A stretch of DNA of 64,000 nucleotides, taken from Arenibacter sp. 6A1. Its GTDB lineage: Bacteria; Bacteroidota; Bacteroidia; Flavobacteriales; Flavobacteriaceae. This document shows positions 17,852 through 25,151 of the stretch, piece by piece. A program made the translations under genes and the position numbers. The notes under the pieces were generated by a model. That model worked only from the letters and a program-made list of their open reading frames with translations, did no database searches and was not told the origin of the DNA. The stretch covers positions 1 through 64,000 of the forward strand of contig NZ_JAAXCQ010000003.1 of assembly GCF_012272855.1 (NCBI RefSeq), written 5' to 3'. The first letter of the stretch is position 1. Every line of letters begins with the position of its first letter.

Positions 17852-17970
17852 GCTACTGACATTGTATGTGAAATCACGGCACCCTACGGAATGCTACGCC
17901 TTATATACGATCTGTTGGCAGTACTTAGACAAAGTTGAAAATAACCATTATTTAGAATTGAATAAATAAT

Positions 17971-18399
17971 ATGAAAACAAAAACATTTTTAACTTTTGTA
18001 GGCGACCAATGCGGAAAGGCTGAGGAAGCGATAAACTTTTACACTTCCATCTTTCCGAATTCTAAAATTAAAATTATAATAAATTACTCCGAGGGAGAGG
18101 CAGGAGGTACACCTGAACTAATTAAATATGCAGTATTTACATTAAATGGAACTGATTATTTGGTTTCTGAAAGTAATTATAATCATGCTTGGTCATTTAC
18201 ACCTGCAGTTTCAATTTTTATAAGTGACAATTCTGATGATGTGATACATACACTTTTTGAAAAACTTTCTTCAAACGGTGGACAGGTAATGGTTCCTTTA
18301 GACAACTACGAAGGTGATGGGGATTACGGATTTGGTAAGAAGTTTGGATGGTGTCAAGACAAATATGGTATATCCTGGCAATTTGTACTTACTGAATAA
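17971..18399 (+). CDS. VOC family protein, PhnB-like
   Basis: 142 residues. TFLTFVGDQCGKAEEAINFYTSIFP at the start and GWCQDKYGISWQFVL at the end are hallmarks of the PhnB/3-demethylubiquinone methyltransferase-like branch of the VOC superfamily (PF06983). Cytosolic. The substrate is unknown; family names implying methyltransferase activity are historical. It is preceded by a spacer with a ttatatacgatctgttggca motif (17901-17920). Confidence 0.88.
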   Translation: MKTKTFLTFVGDQCGKAEEAINFYTSIFPNSKIKIIINYSEGEAGGTPELIKYAVFTLNGTDYLVSESNYNHAWSFTPAVSIFISDNSDDVIHTLFEKLSSNGGQVMVPLDNYEGDGDYGFGKKFGWCQDKYGISWQFVLTE

Positions 18400-18570
18400 C
18401 TAATTATGAGCAAACTATCGAAATAGAAAATTATTACTGCCAACTATATGTATTTTTGGTAGGGAAGGTCTTTATGATGTAGGCAGCAATAGAGGGATAA
18501 TTTCCAAATTTCAATTTGATGAATATGTTAGATTAGTACAACTACCATTAAACGATAACCATAAGACATC

Positions 18571-19197
18571 ATGCGAATAATAATATTCCTTATATTTTTA
18601 TCCATTTTAGCACCAATATTTAACGGCTGCAATAAGACTCAAGAAAAAACAGGACTTGAGGCTATAAATGCGTACGTAGAAAACAATGTCAACAACATAA
18701 GATATGACATTAGGATATTTGATCCGCCACCCCCTCCAGAATGGCAAGACAGCCTAAAACATAACGGTAGGACAAGACCAGATTCTGTGATTAAGCACCT
18801 AAAGCCACTTAAAGTTTATGTGACTATAGATATAGAATACGATTCAGCTTTTATTTCGGATTTAAAACCTGTCAAGGGATTTAGTTTTGTTAAGGACATT
18901 AAACCGTATAAGGCTTCCCTATCTTTGGATAGCACTTCTTTTTCTAAAAAACAGGGAATAATTTTGGAGTTCTTATCCAGAAAGGATTTTTTTTTAAAAC
19001 ACGAAAGGATACAACATGAAGAGGACTATGGCGGTATTGTAAGTTTTAGGAATTTGATTTGTTCCGTAGATGGCAGTAGGGCCGTGTTTGAAGTTTCATA
19101 TTTTAAAGGAAAGTTGAACGCAAGTACAGCTATTGTATATGCCGAAAAACAGGATGGGACTTGGATATTTCATTCTAAGCCAATATCCATATCTTAA
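18571..19197 (+). CDS. Hypothetical lipoprotein
   Basis: 208 residues. A lipoprotein signal peptide (MRIIIFLIFLSILAPIFNGC, lipobox Cys 20) is followed by a ~185-residue soluble domain. The sequence contains a Pro-rich stretch (FDPPPPPEWQ) and a C-terminal beta region ending AIVYAEKQDGTWIFHSKPI, which resembles the end of NTF2-like or nuclear-transport-fold lipoproteins. The family is not recognised with confidence. Confidence 0.65.
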   Translation: MRIIIFLIFLSILAPIFNGCNKTQEKTGLEAINAYVENNVNNIRYDIRIFDPPPPPEWQDSLKHNGRTRPDSVIKHLKPLKVYVTIDIEYDSAFISDLKPVKGFSFVKDIKPYKASLSLDSTSFSKKQGIILEFLSRKDFFLKHERIQHEEDYGGIVSFRNLICSVDGSRAVFEVSYFKGKLNASTAIVYAEKQDGTWIFHSKPISIS

Positions 19198-19676
19198 CTA
19201 TTTATACTAGCCACAACAAAGTGCTGAGGTGAAAAACAATACTTTTCTGCATTTAATTTGAGTCCTGTTTACCCTTTGGCTATTTCGAAGCTACCATGTA
19301 CATCAAGACATCCGTATTGATGTCAACTCCAAAAGATTTTTTATCTTTATTAGTAAGAACTAATTTAGGCAAGGACATTCTACTTTACTCACAACAACTT
19401 GAAAACCAGATGTAAGTTCTCACAGAACTGAAGGTGGTACAAGGGGTAATAGACGGAGAGAGACTTATTAATGTTGTCGAAGTTTTTAGCTTCCTTGAGT
19501 ATGATTAATTATTTGGATCTGAATTCCTTAAGAAAATTATCACGGAGTTTCTATTCGGTTTTTATTTGCTAAATTAGTTACTTAACCACGCAATTAACGA
19601 TTCACAAGCCTACAGGCAACAATTATGGAATAAGTAATTTTAAATTATTATAGAAATTTTATAAAAAAATTAATCT
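19198..19676. other. Spacer containing element copy 2
   Basis: It holds the conserved-end element at 19215-19586 and no supportable gene. The 90 bp before the MscS start are AT-rich. Confidence 0.55.
19215..19586 (+). repeat. Spacer element with conserved ends, copy 2
   Basis: Its ends match 16384-16424 and 16676-16724; the interior is divergent and slightly longer (372 versus 341 bp). Confidence 0.6.
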
Positions 19677-20699
19677 ATGCTAAACTATTTACTTTTAATT
19701 CAAAGTACACCCAAGGACGAAAAAGGCGTATTGGATGTAAACCCACAATCTATCATTGAAAAATTGGATACTTGGTTGGACGGGTTAATTAAAGCCATAC
19801 CAAATATTCTAATAGGATTAGCAGTATTTATCGCTATGCTCTATTTAGGACGTTGGCTTGGGCGGTTAGTAAAGCGTATTTTAAAAAATAAGGGGCGTCA
19901 AAATTTTGGCGACTTGCTCGGTGCCTTTACGAGGTATATTGTTGTTATTTTTGGCCTTGCCTTATCGTTGACCATAATGGCACCAAACTTAAGTCCGGCC
20001 GATTTAATTGCCAGCTTGGGTGTTTCATCGGTAGCTATTGGCTTCGCATTTCAAGATATTTTACAAAACTGGTTGGCTGGTATTCTAATACTACTTCGAC
20101 AACCATTTGAACTTGGCGACCAAATTGTGGTGAACAATTACGAAGGTACGGTGGAAAAGATTAAAACCCGAGCCACAATCATCATCACGTATGACGGTAG
20201 GCGTGTAGTAATCCCTAACAATACTGTTTACAATAGTTCTGTGGTTGTAAATACCGCACACGAATTTATTCGCTCACAATATGATGTAGGTCTAGGATAT
20301 GATGAAAATTATATGGAAGCGATGAAAATTTTAAAAGAAACCATTGAAAAGGTAGAAGGCGTGACTTCAGAAAAACCAGTTGAAACTTTAGTTTGGGACC
20401 AATCTGACAGCTGGTTAACAATCCGTGTTCGTTGGTGGACAAAAAGTGATCGAGCCAGTGTGGTACACGTATGGTCAAAAGTTTTACACGATACTCAAAA
20501 AGCAATGGAAGATGCTGGTATAGACTTGCCATTCCCAACGCAAGTAGAAATTCAGAATGCACACGACTTAAAAGAGGCTAGACAAGATATGGAAAGAAAA
20601 TTCAATACCGATAAAAAGGTGAAATCGAAACGAGCCAAGGAAATTGAAAAAAAGGAAGCAGAAAATAATTCCGATGACCAAGGGAAGAAAAGCGAATAA
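19677..20699 (+). CDS. Small-conductance mechanosensitive channel (MscS family)
   Basis: 340 residues. Three transmembrane helices lie at about 39-60, 80-100 and the pore-lining TM3 at about 110-145. TM3 contains the conserved pore pattern ASLGVSSVAIGFAFQDILQNWLAGILILLRQPF that precedes the beta domain (GDQIVVNNYEGTVEKIKTRATII). The C-terminal ~50 residues are highly charged (KRAKEIEKKEAENN). It gates in response to membrane tension and releases osmolytes on hypo-osmotic shock. The product is well formed and probably functional. Confidence 0.92.
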   Translation: MLNYLLLIQSTPKDEKGVLDVNPQSIIEKLDTWLDGLIKAIPNILIGLAVFIAMLYLGRWLGRLVKRILKNKGRQNFGDLLGAFTRYIVVIFGLALSLTIMAPNLSPADLIASLGVSSVAIGFAFQDILQNWLAGILILLRQPFELGDQIVVNNYEGTVEKIKTRATIIITYDGRRVVIPNNTVYNSSVVVNTAHEFIRSQYDVGLGYDENYMEAMKILKETIEKVEGVTSEKPVETLVWDQSDSWLTIRVRWWTKSDRASVVHVWSKVLHDTQKAMEDAGIDLPFPTQVEIQNAHDLKEARQDMERKFNTDKKVKSKRAKEIEKKEAENNSDDQGKKSE

Positions 20700-20780
20700 A
20701 TCCAATAAAAAGAATGGTTTAATAGAACAATATATGAATGACATTTATTGTAATCGTTGCTACAAATGAAATTGGCTAAC

Positions 20781-20834
20781 TGGGCAAAACTGCTTCGCTG
20801 CGGACGCCTTGGTTAAAACAAAATGAAAGCATAT
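20781..20834 (+). repeat. 54-bp spacer repeat, copy 2
   Basis: The partner of 1957-2010, nearly 19 kb away, again in the 3' half of a spacer before a + strand gene. Confidence 0.8.
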
Positions 20835-20898
20835 ATGATAAGCTTGTAAGCAAGCGTTAAACTCCGAACGACCACGGAAAATAATTAAAAAGTATTAT

Positions 20899-21375
20899 AT
20901 GAGATATTCAATTTTTACTCTATTTATGTTAGCCCCTCTATATTTATCTGCCCAAAGTTCCGATTATTCCGTTTCCTCCTATCTTACGGAGGGTACGAAG
21001 GCACCCAATACGCATTATATTGGAGAAGCTTGGTTGAATGCCATCATTCATGATGATGCCGACTTGGGTTATAACATAACGAAAGCAACCTTTAGAGCCA
21101 ACTCCACCCTGGATTGGCATAAACATAGTTCTGTACAGGTTTTAATAATTGTAGAAGGTAAAGCCTATTATCAGGAGAGAGGAAAAGAACCTGTAATACT
21201 GAAAGAAGGTGACGTAATTAAATGTGGCAAGGATATCGAGCATTGGCATTCCTCTACCAAGGACAGTGATGTAACGTATATGGCCTTCTATGGCGGTGAC
21301 CAGCCTACTATTTGGACAGAGGTACTAACACAAGAGTATTATGATAAGGTGGCTGACAAGCTAAAATGTGACTAA
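20899..21375 (+). CDS. Secreted cupin-domain protein
   Basis: 158 residues. A signal peptide (about 1-18, ending LSAQ) is followed by a single cupin barrel. The metal-ligand motif is WHKH (H74, H76) with Q80, and the second motif has EHWH (H115, H117). Single-domain cupins of this kind are found in small carbohydrate- or quercetin-related proteins; the substrate cannot be told from the sequence. Periplasmic, presumably metal-binding. Confidence 0.82.
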   Translation: MRYSIFTLFMLAPLYLSAQSSDYSVSSYLTEGTKAPNTHYIGEAWLNAIIHDDADLGYNITKATFRANSTLDWHKHSSVQVLIIVEGKAYYQERGKEPVILKEGDVIKCGKDIEHWHSSTKDSDVTYMAFYGGDQPTIWTEVLTQEYYDKVADKLKCD

Positions 21376-21573
21376 TGATGACCAAAATTGTTCAGGATGT
21401 ATATTCGATTTAAAGTATACCAGCGTACAATAACGGCTATAATTCATTGCGATATCATGCAAAAAACAACAATAAGGATTACTAAACGGCCTGATTCCAT
21501 CAGTAGAAATGTCTACGACGTTCCCCACAACGAAATGATAGCTTAGAAGCTGTAAGAATTGTTTAGAAATTAA
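21376..21573. other. Spacer with GGCTATAATT motif
   Basis: acggctataattcattgc at 21433-21450 is the spacer opening motif. No gene is seen. Confidence 0.55.
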
Positions 21574-22368
21574 ATGGATAAAACGATATTTGAAATTGCC
21601 AAAATGGACTGTCCTTCAGAGGAAAATCTTATCCGAATGAAATTGGACGGAATTTCAAGTATTGCGAATTTGGACTTTGACATTCCGAACCGAAAATTGA
21701 CTATTTTTCACAGCGGAGAAATAGACCAAATCGAACAGTCGGTTATCGAACTGAATTTAGGCGGAAAAAAAATCTCGACCAGACAGACCGACCAAACGGA
21801 ATTTAAAGAAAATGAAAGCCAAAAAAAGCTACTTTGGTCTGTACTTGCAATCAATTTTGCATTTTTCATAATCGAAATGACCACAGGAATTATATCAAAA
21901 TCTATGGGACTTGTTGCCGATAGTCTAGATATGCTTGCCGACAGTTTCGTTTACGGAATTAGTTTGTTTGCCGTTGGTGGAACATTAATCAAGAAAAAAC
22001 GGATTGCAAAACTTGCCGGATATTTTCAAATTACACTTGCGATTCTCGGATTTCTAGAAGTTTTAAGGAGATTTTTCGGAGACGAGAAACTTCCGAATTT
22101 TTCGACTATGATTATCGTGTCGATTTTTGCTCTTTTTGCAAACGGAATTTGTCTTTATATTTTACAAAAGTCAAAGAGCAAAGAAGAGGCACATATGAAA
22201 GCGAGTATGATTTTTACCTCGAATGACGTGATTATAAATTTAGGTGTTATAATTGCAGGGGTTTTGGTCAATTGGTTGAGTTCCAATAAACCTGATTTGA
22301 TTATAGGAACGATCGTTTTTATTTTGGTAATTCAAGGGGCCATTCGGATATTGAAATTGAGCAAGTGA
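21574..22368 (+). CDS. CDF-type cation transporter with N-terminal HMA-like domain
   Basis: 264 residues. The first ~65 (MDKTIFEIAKMDCPSEENLIRMKL...) resemble a heavy-metal-associated fold. They are followed by about five or six membrane segments from residue ~88 on. The motif GLVADSLDMLADSFVYG matches the TM2 region of cation diffusion facilitators; a second Asp-containing helix (SNDVIINLGVIIAG) supplies the other site. Several usual His ligands are replaced by Asp, so the metal is uncertain; zinc, cobalt or cadmium export is the family's role. Confidence 0.82.
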   Translation: MDKTIFEIAKMDCPSEENLIRMKLDGISSIANLDFDIPNRKLTIFHSGEIDQIEQSVIELNLGGKKISTRQTDQTEFKENESQKKLLWSVLAINFAFFIIEMTTGIISKSMGLVADSLDMLADSFVYGISLFAVGGTLIKKKRIAKLAGYFQITLAILGFLEVLRRFFGDEKLPNFSTMIIVSIFALFANGICLYILQKSKSKEEAHMKASMIFTSNDVIINLGVIIAGVLVNWLSSNKPDLIIGTIVFILVIQGAIRILKLSK

Positions 22369-22527
22369 GCTAAAAAAACTACTTACAATATAATGGAACT
22401 AAAATAACGAAGTATTCAACTACGTCCGAATCTATTTGAAAATGCAAAAGATTGTTCAAAAACGAAAAATTAACGCCTAAATGACGATTATATGAGAGCG
22501 TTATGTGCAGCTAAAAAATTGAAATAA

Positions 22528-22872
22528 ATGGGAAATACTACCATAGATATAAATGAATCTTCAATAAAAAATTTCATTGAATCGCTAAGACCAGAAGATC
22601 CTGATATTAGAAAAAAACTCGATTTCGGCTATTCCTATGATGGGAAAACAGCTATACTTTATGAAATCAGACCTTTTTGGGATAATCCAGAAGAGATACT
22701 AAACATTGAGTTTGCAAAAATCAGATTTTATAAATCTCGAAAAGAATGGAATTTATATTGGATGCGTGCAAGTGGAAAATGGCAACTGTACGGACCGTTT
22801 CCGAAATCAACCTATATAGAAAAGATAATTAATGTTATAAAAGAAGATGAATACGGTTGCTTTTTTGGATAA
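22528..22872 (+). CDS. DUF3024 family protein
   Basis: 114 residues. The signatures EIRPFWDNPEE, AKIRFYKSRKEWNLYWMRASGKWQLY and the end EDEYGCFFG are those of DUF3024 proteins, small cytosolic proteins of unknown function scattered across bacteria. There are no signal or membrane segments. Single-gene unit. Confidence 0.8.
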   Translation: MGNTTIDINESSIKNFIESLRPEDPDIRKKLDFGYSYDGKTAILYEIRPFWDNPEEILNIEFAKIRFYKSRKEWNLYWMRASGKWQLYGPFPKSTYIEKIINVIKEDEYGCFFG

Positions 22873-23060
22873 TCACTACAAAAATATCATCAAGAATATT
22901 GCCCAAGAATTAGATTGCTGATTTAACTGCTATTTCAATTTAAGAACAGAGGAAATGCAAATGGCTGTAGCTAGGGTAGAAGCAATTAGTAAATATATAT
23001 CCTAGGGTCGAATAGCAAGATTTAGGAGAGGAAATAAATTGAAGGAGATAGTGACAAGCA

Positions 23061-23294
23061 GAATATGTCCGTTTCGGCATACTTGGTGTCGGGTTTTTCT
23101 TAGCCTCCTTTACGGCTCTCGCACAAGCGGTAAAAGGTTTCGATCTCTCCATTGCCTATGCAATTTGGGGCGGCACAGGTCTCTTATTTACTACCATAGC
23201 CGGAATTATACTTTTTAAACAAAAGCTTACTAAAATCGGATGGATAGGTGTTGTTTTGATGGTAGGAGGGATACTGCTATTACGACTATCCTAA
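23061..23294 (+). pseudogene. SMR efflux transporter, C-terminal fragment
   Basis: The frame reads FFLASFTALAQAVKGFDLSI, then AYAIWGGTGLLFTTIAGIILF, ending VVLMVGGILLLRLS. This is helices 2-4 of a small multidrug resistance/EmrE-like protein, including the AYA.W.G motif of helix 3. In-frame stops at 23040, 23049 and 23052 cut it off, and helix 1 with its essential Glu is missing. It cannot be functional as seen. Confidence 0.75.
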
Positions 23295-23417
23295 GGGAGG
23301 TATCCAACTTTTTTTTTTGGAATCATAAAATGGCCCATTTAAATCAGTTAACCTAAAATAAATGTCAAGAAACCCTTGAGTCACATCTTAATAGGTTTTT
23401 TATAAAGTATTATTTAG
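23295..23417. other. Region upstream of the tyrS leader
   Basis: An AT-rich stretch with no gene, ending in the tyrS leader promoter. Confidence 0.4.
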
Positions 23418-23425
23418 TAGCTTTG
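23418..23425 (+). promoter_or_regulatory. Promoter -7 element of the tyrS leader
   Basis: TAGCTTTG is an exact match to the Bacteroidota -7 consensus TAnnTTTG. No good TTG is found 19 bp upstream. Transcription would start around 23430, only a few bases before the leader ATG (23434). Confidence 0.6.
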
Positions 23426-23433
23426 CACCAGAA

Positions 23434-23535
23434 ATGAAATTTTTGAACAGCATATTACGTCTTCCATTTTTCAGCACTTATTATTATACTCTAATAATAT
23501 CTGCTCGGAATGGTTATATATATACTTCAAATTGA
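23434..23535 (+). CDS. tyrL: Tyrosine-rich leader peptide of tyrS
   Basis: A 33-codon ORF: MKFLNSILRLPFFST, YYY, TLIISARNGYIYTSN, stop. Three consecutive Tyr codons sit at 23479-23487, with two more at 23515 and 23521. It lies between a TAnnTTTG promoter and an intrinsic terminator just before tyrosyl-tRNA synthetase. The segment TGCTCGG (23502-23508), 14 nt after the YYY run, is complementary to the terminator's left arm (CCGAGCA, 23570-23576). A ribosome stalled at YYY would leave it free to form an antiterminator. The symbol is descriptive. The reading is by analogy with trpL/pheL-type attenuation and not demonstrated. Confidence 0.7.
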   Translation: MKFLNSILRLPFFSTYYYTLIISARNGYIYTSN

Positions 23536-23564
23536 TTTAAAAAACAATAAATAGTAACATCATT

Positions 23565-23596
23565 AAAGCCCGAGCATTTGCTCGGGCTTTTTTTTT
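23565..23596 (+). terminator. tyrS attenuator terminator
   Basis: A perfect 11-bp stem aaagcccgagc/gctcgggcttt with an attt loop, followed by a further six T residues. It ends 13 nt before the tyrS ATG, so it cannot serve a distant upstream gene without also being read by transcripts entering tyrS. Together with the Tyr leader it forms an attenuator. Confidence 0.85.
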
Positions 23597-23609
23597 ATTT
23601 AAAAATGAA

Positions 23610-24815
23610 ATGGATACAGTAGACAAATTAAAAGAAAACGTAGAAATTATATTTCCAGAGAACGGCTTAAAGGAAAAATTGGAACAATCCGAAAAAGACG
23701 GAAAGAAGCTAATTATTAAACTTGGTTTTGACCCAACGGCACCAGATTTACACTTGGGACATGCCGTTGTACTTAAGAAAGTAAAACAATTTCAAGATTT
23801 AGGGCATCAAATTGTTATTTTGGTTGGAGATTTTACAGCTAGAATAGGAGATCCAACAGGGAAAAATAAGAGCCGTAAACCTTTGAGTAATGACGAAGTG
23901 TTGTTGAATGCTGAAACGTATATTACGCAGCTATCCAAGATAATTGATGTAAATAAAAGTAAAATAGTTTTTAACTCAGAGTGGTTGGACAAGCTTTCTT
24001 TTTCTGAAATTATCCAAATTTTATCTAAAGTTACCGTTGCTCAGTTGATGCACCGAAACGACTTTAACAAGCGGTTCTCCGAAAACTCCCCTATAGCCAT
24101 GCACGAGCTTGTATATCCTATATTACAAGGTTTTGACTCCATAAAAGTTAACTGTGACATAGAAATGGGCGGCACGGACCAGCTTTTTAACTGTACAATG
24201 GGAAGGCAGTTACAGCAAACTTATGGAACTAGTCCACAAACTGTCATGTGTATGCCACTATTAAAGGGGTTAGACGGTAAGGAAAAAATGAGTAAATCCT
24301 TAAATAATATCATAGGCTTAACAGACGTGCCCAATGAAATGTTTGGTAAGACAATGTCCATACCCGATACCTTAATTACAGAATTTTTAGATTTGACAAC
24401 TGACTTTTCTGCCGAGGAAAAACAAGCGTTAAAAGTCCGCTTGGCAAACGGAGAAAACCCTATGGGCCTTAAAAAAATTATTGCAAAAAACATAATTACG
24501 CAATACCATAATAAGGAAGCAGCACAACAAGCCGAGGACTTTTTTACGAATCAATTTCAAAACAAAAAATTTGAAGAAAAAGTATTTGAACCTGTTTTAC
24601 TTGAATCCATTGAATCTGAAAACGGAAGCATTAATTTAATTGATTTATGTATCCATTTAAAAGACGATTTGAGTAAATCTGCCATGAGAAGACTCATTGA
24701 AAGCGGAGCCGTTCAGATCAATAACGAAAAGATAACAGATGCTTACATACATATTCCACTAGAAAAGGAAACTAAGATTAAAGTGGGAAAAAGAAATTTT
24801 TATGAATTAAAATAA
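23610..24815 (+). CDS. tyrS: Tyrosyl-tRNA synthetase, second (TyrZ-like) type
   Basis: 401 residues. Class I signature HLGH (48-51, HIGH equivalent), the tyrosine pocket region IEMGGTDQLFNCTMG, KMSKS at 226-230, and a C-terminal S4 RNA-binding domain (about 335-400). The GFDPTAPDLHLGH opening and ~400-residue length place it with the TyrZ/second bacterial type rather than the ~430-residue type (...GIDPTADSLHIGH...) that I expect as the housekeeping enzyme in this family. It may therefore be a second, acquired copy. ATG 23610 is chosen for homology; an ATG at 23605 is out of frame. It is preceded by a Tyr attenuator. Confidence 0.93.
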   Translation: MDTVDKLKENVEIIFPENGLKEKLEQSEKDGKKLIIKLGFDPTAPDLHLGHAVVLKKVKQFQDLGHQIVILVGDFTARIGDPTGKNKSRKPLSNDEVLLNAETYITQLSKIIDVNKSKIVFNSEWLDKLSFSEIIQILSKVTVAQLMHRNDFNKRFSENSPIAMHELVYPILQGFDSIKVNCDIEMGGTDQLFNCTMGRQLQQTYGTSPQTVMCMPLLKGLDGKEKMSKSLNNIIGLTDVPNEMFGKTMSIPDTLITEFLDLTTDFSAEEKQALKVRLANGENPMGLKKIIAKNIITQYHNKEAAQQAEDFFTNQFQNKKFEEKVFEPVLLESIESENGSINLIDLCIHLKDDLSKSAMRRLIESGAVQINNEKITDAYIHIPLEKETKIKVGKRNFYELK

Positions 24816-25151
24816 TAAATCCAGCCAGGACCAAAGTTGTGTAAAACTATTTCTTTGAATTGGCCTATAGCGGGTGTCCGACACGGAAGGTAGACATGCA
24901 GGGTACACTAGTTCTGTCGGTAAAATTTGGTACGAGTTTTGCTAATTCTTCATCTGCAGCACATCAGCGACTTTAATGTGGCGAGGCATTATTTGAAAGC
25001 GTAGCGAACCGGCCCATGGAAGGCCGTTATCTATGGTGCTGGGCAAGGGAAGGGTAGAAACTCCTTTTCCTACTCGGCCAATAATCGTTGGTGGTCATGG
25101 CTAGAACAACGGGAGAAACAATTAAATATTAATAATAATTATAAAAAGAAA
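24816..25151. other. Spacer between tyrS and MliC-like gene
   Basis: No gene is seen. It is more GC-rich than its neighbours, with several short inverted repeats such as gggtgtccgacacgg and an aatcgttggtggtc motif near the right end that resembles the gttggca ends of other spacers. Confidence 0.45.

Noticed and set aside
23426-23609. T-box riboswitch upstream of tyrS
   Set aside because: No T-box sequence (AGGGUGGNACCGCG-like) or specifier stem is present, and T-boxes are not expected in Bacteroidota. The leader-peptide reading fits better.
1-25151. Classical integron
   Set aside because: There is no IntI or attI in the window, and spacers lack consistent RYYYAAC/GTTRRRY cores. It is kept as a cassette-like array only.
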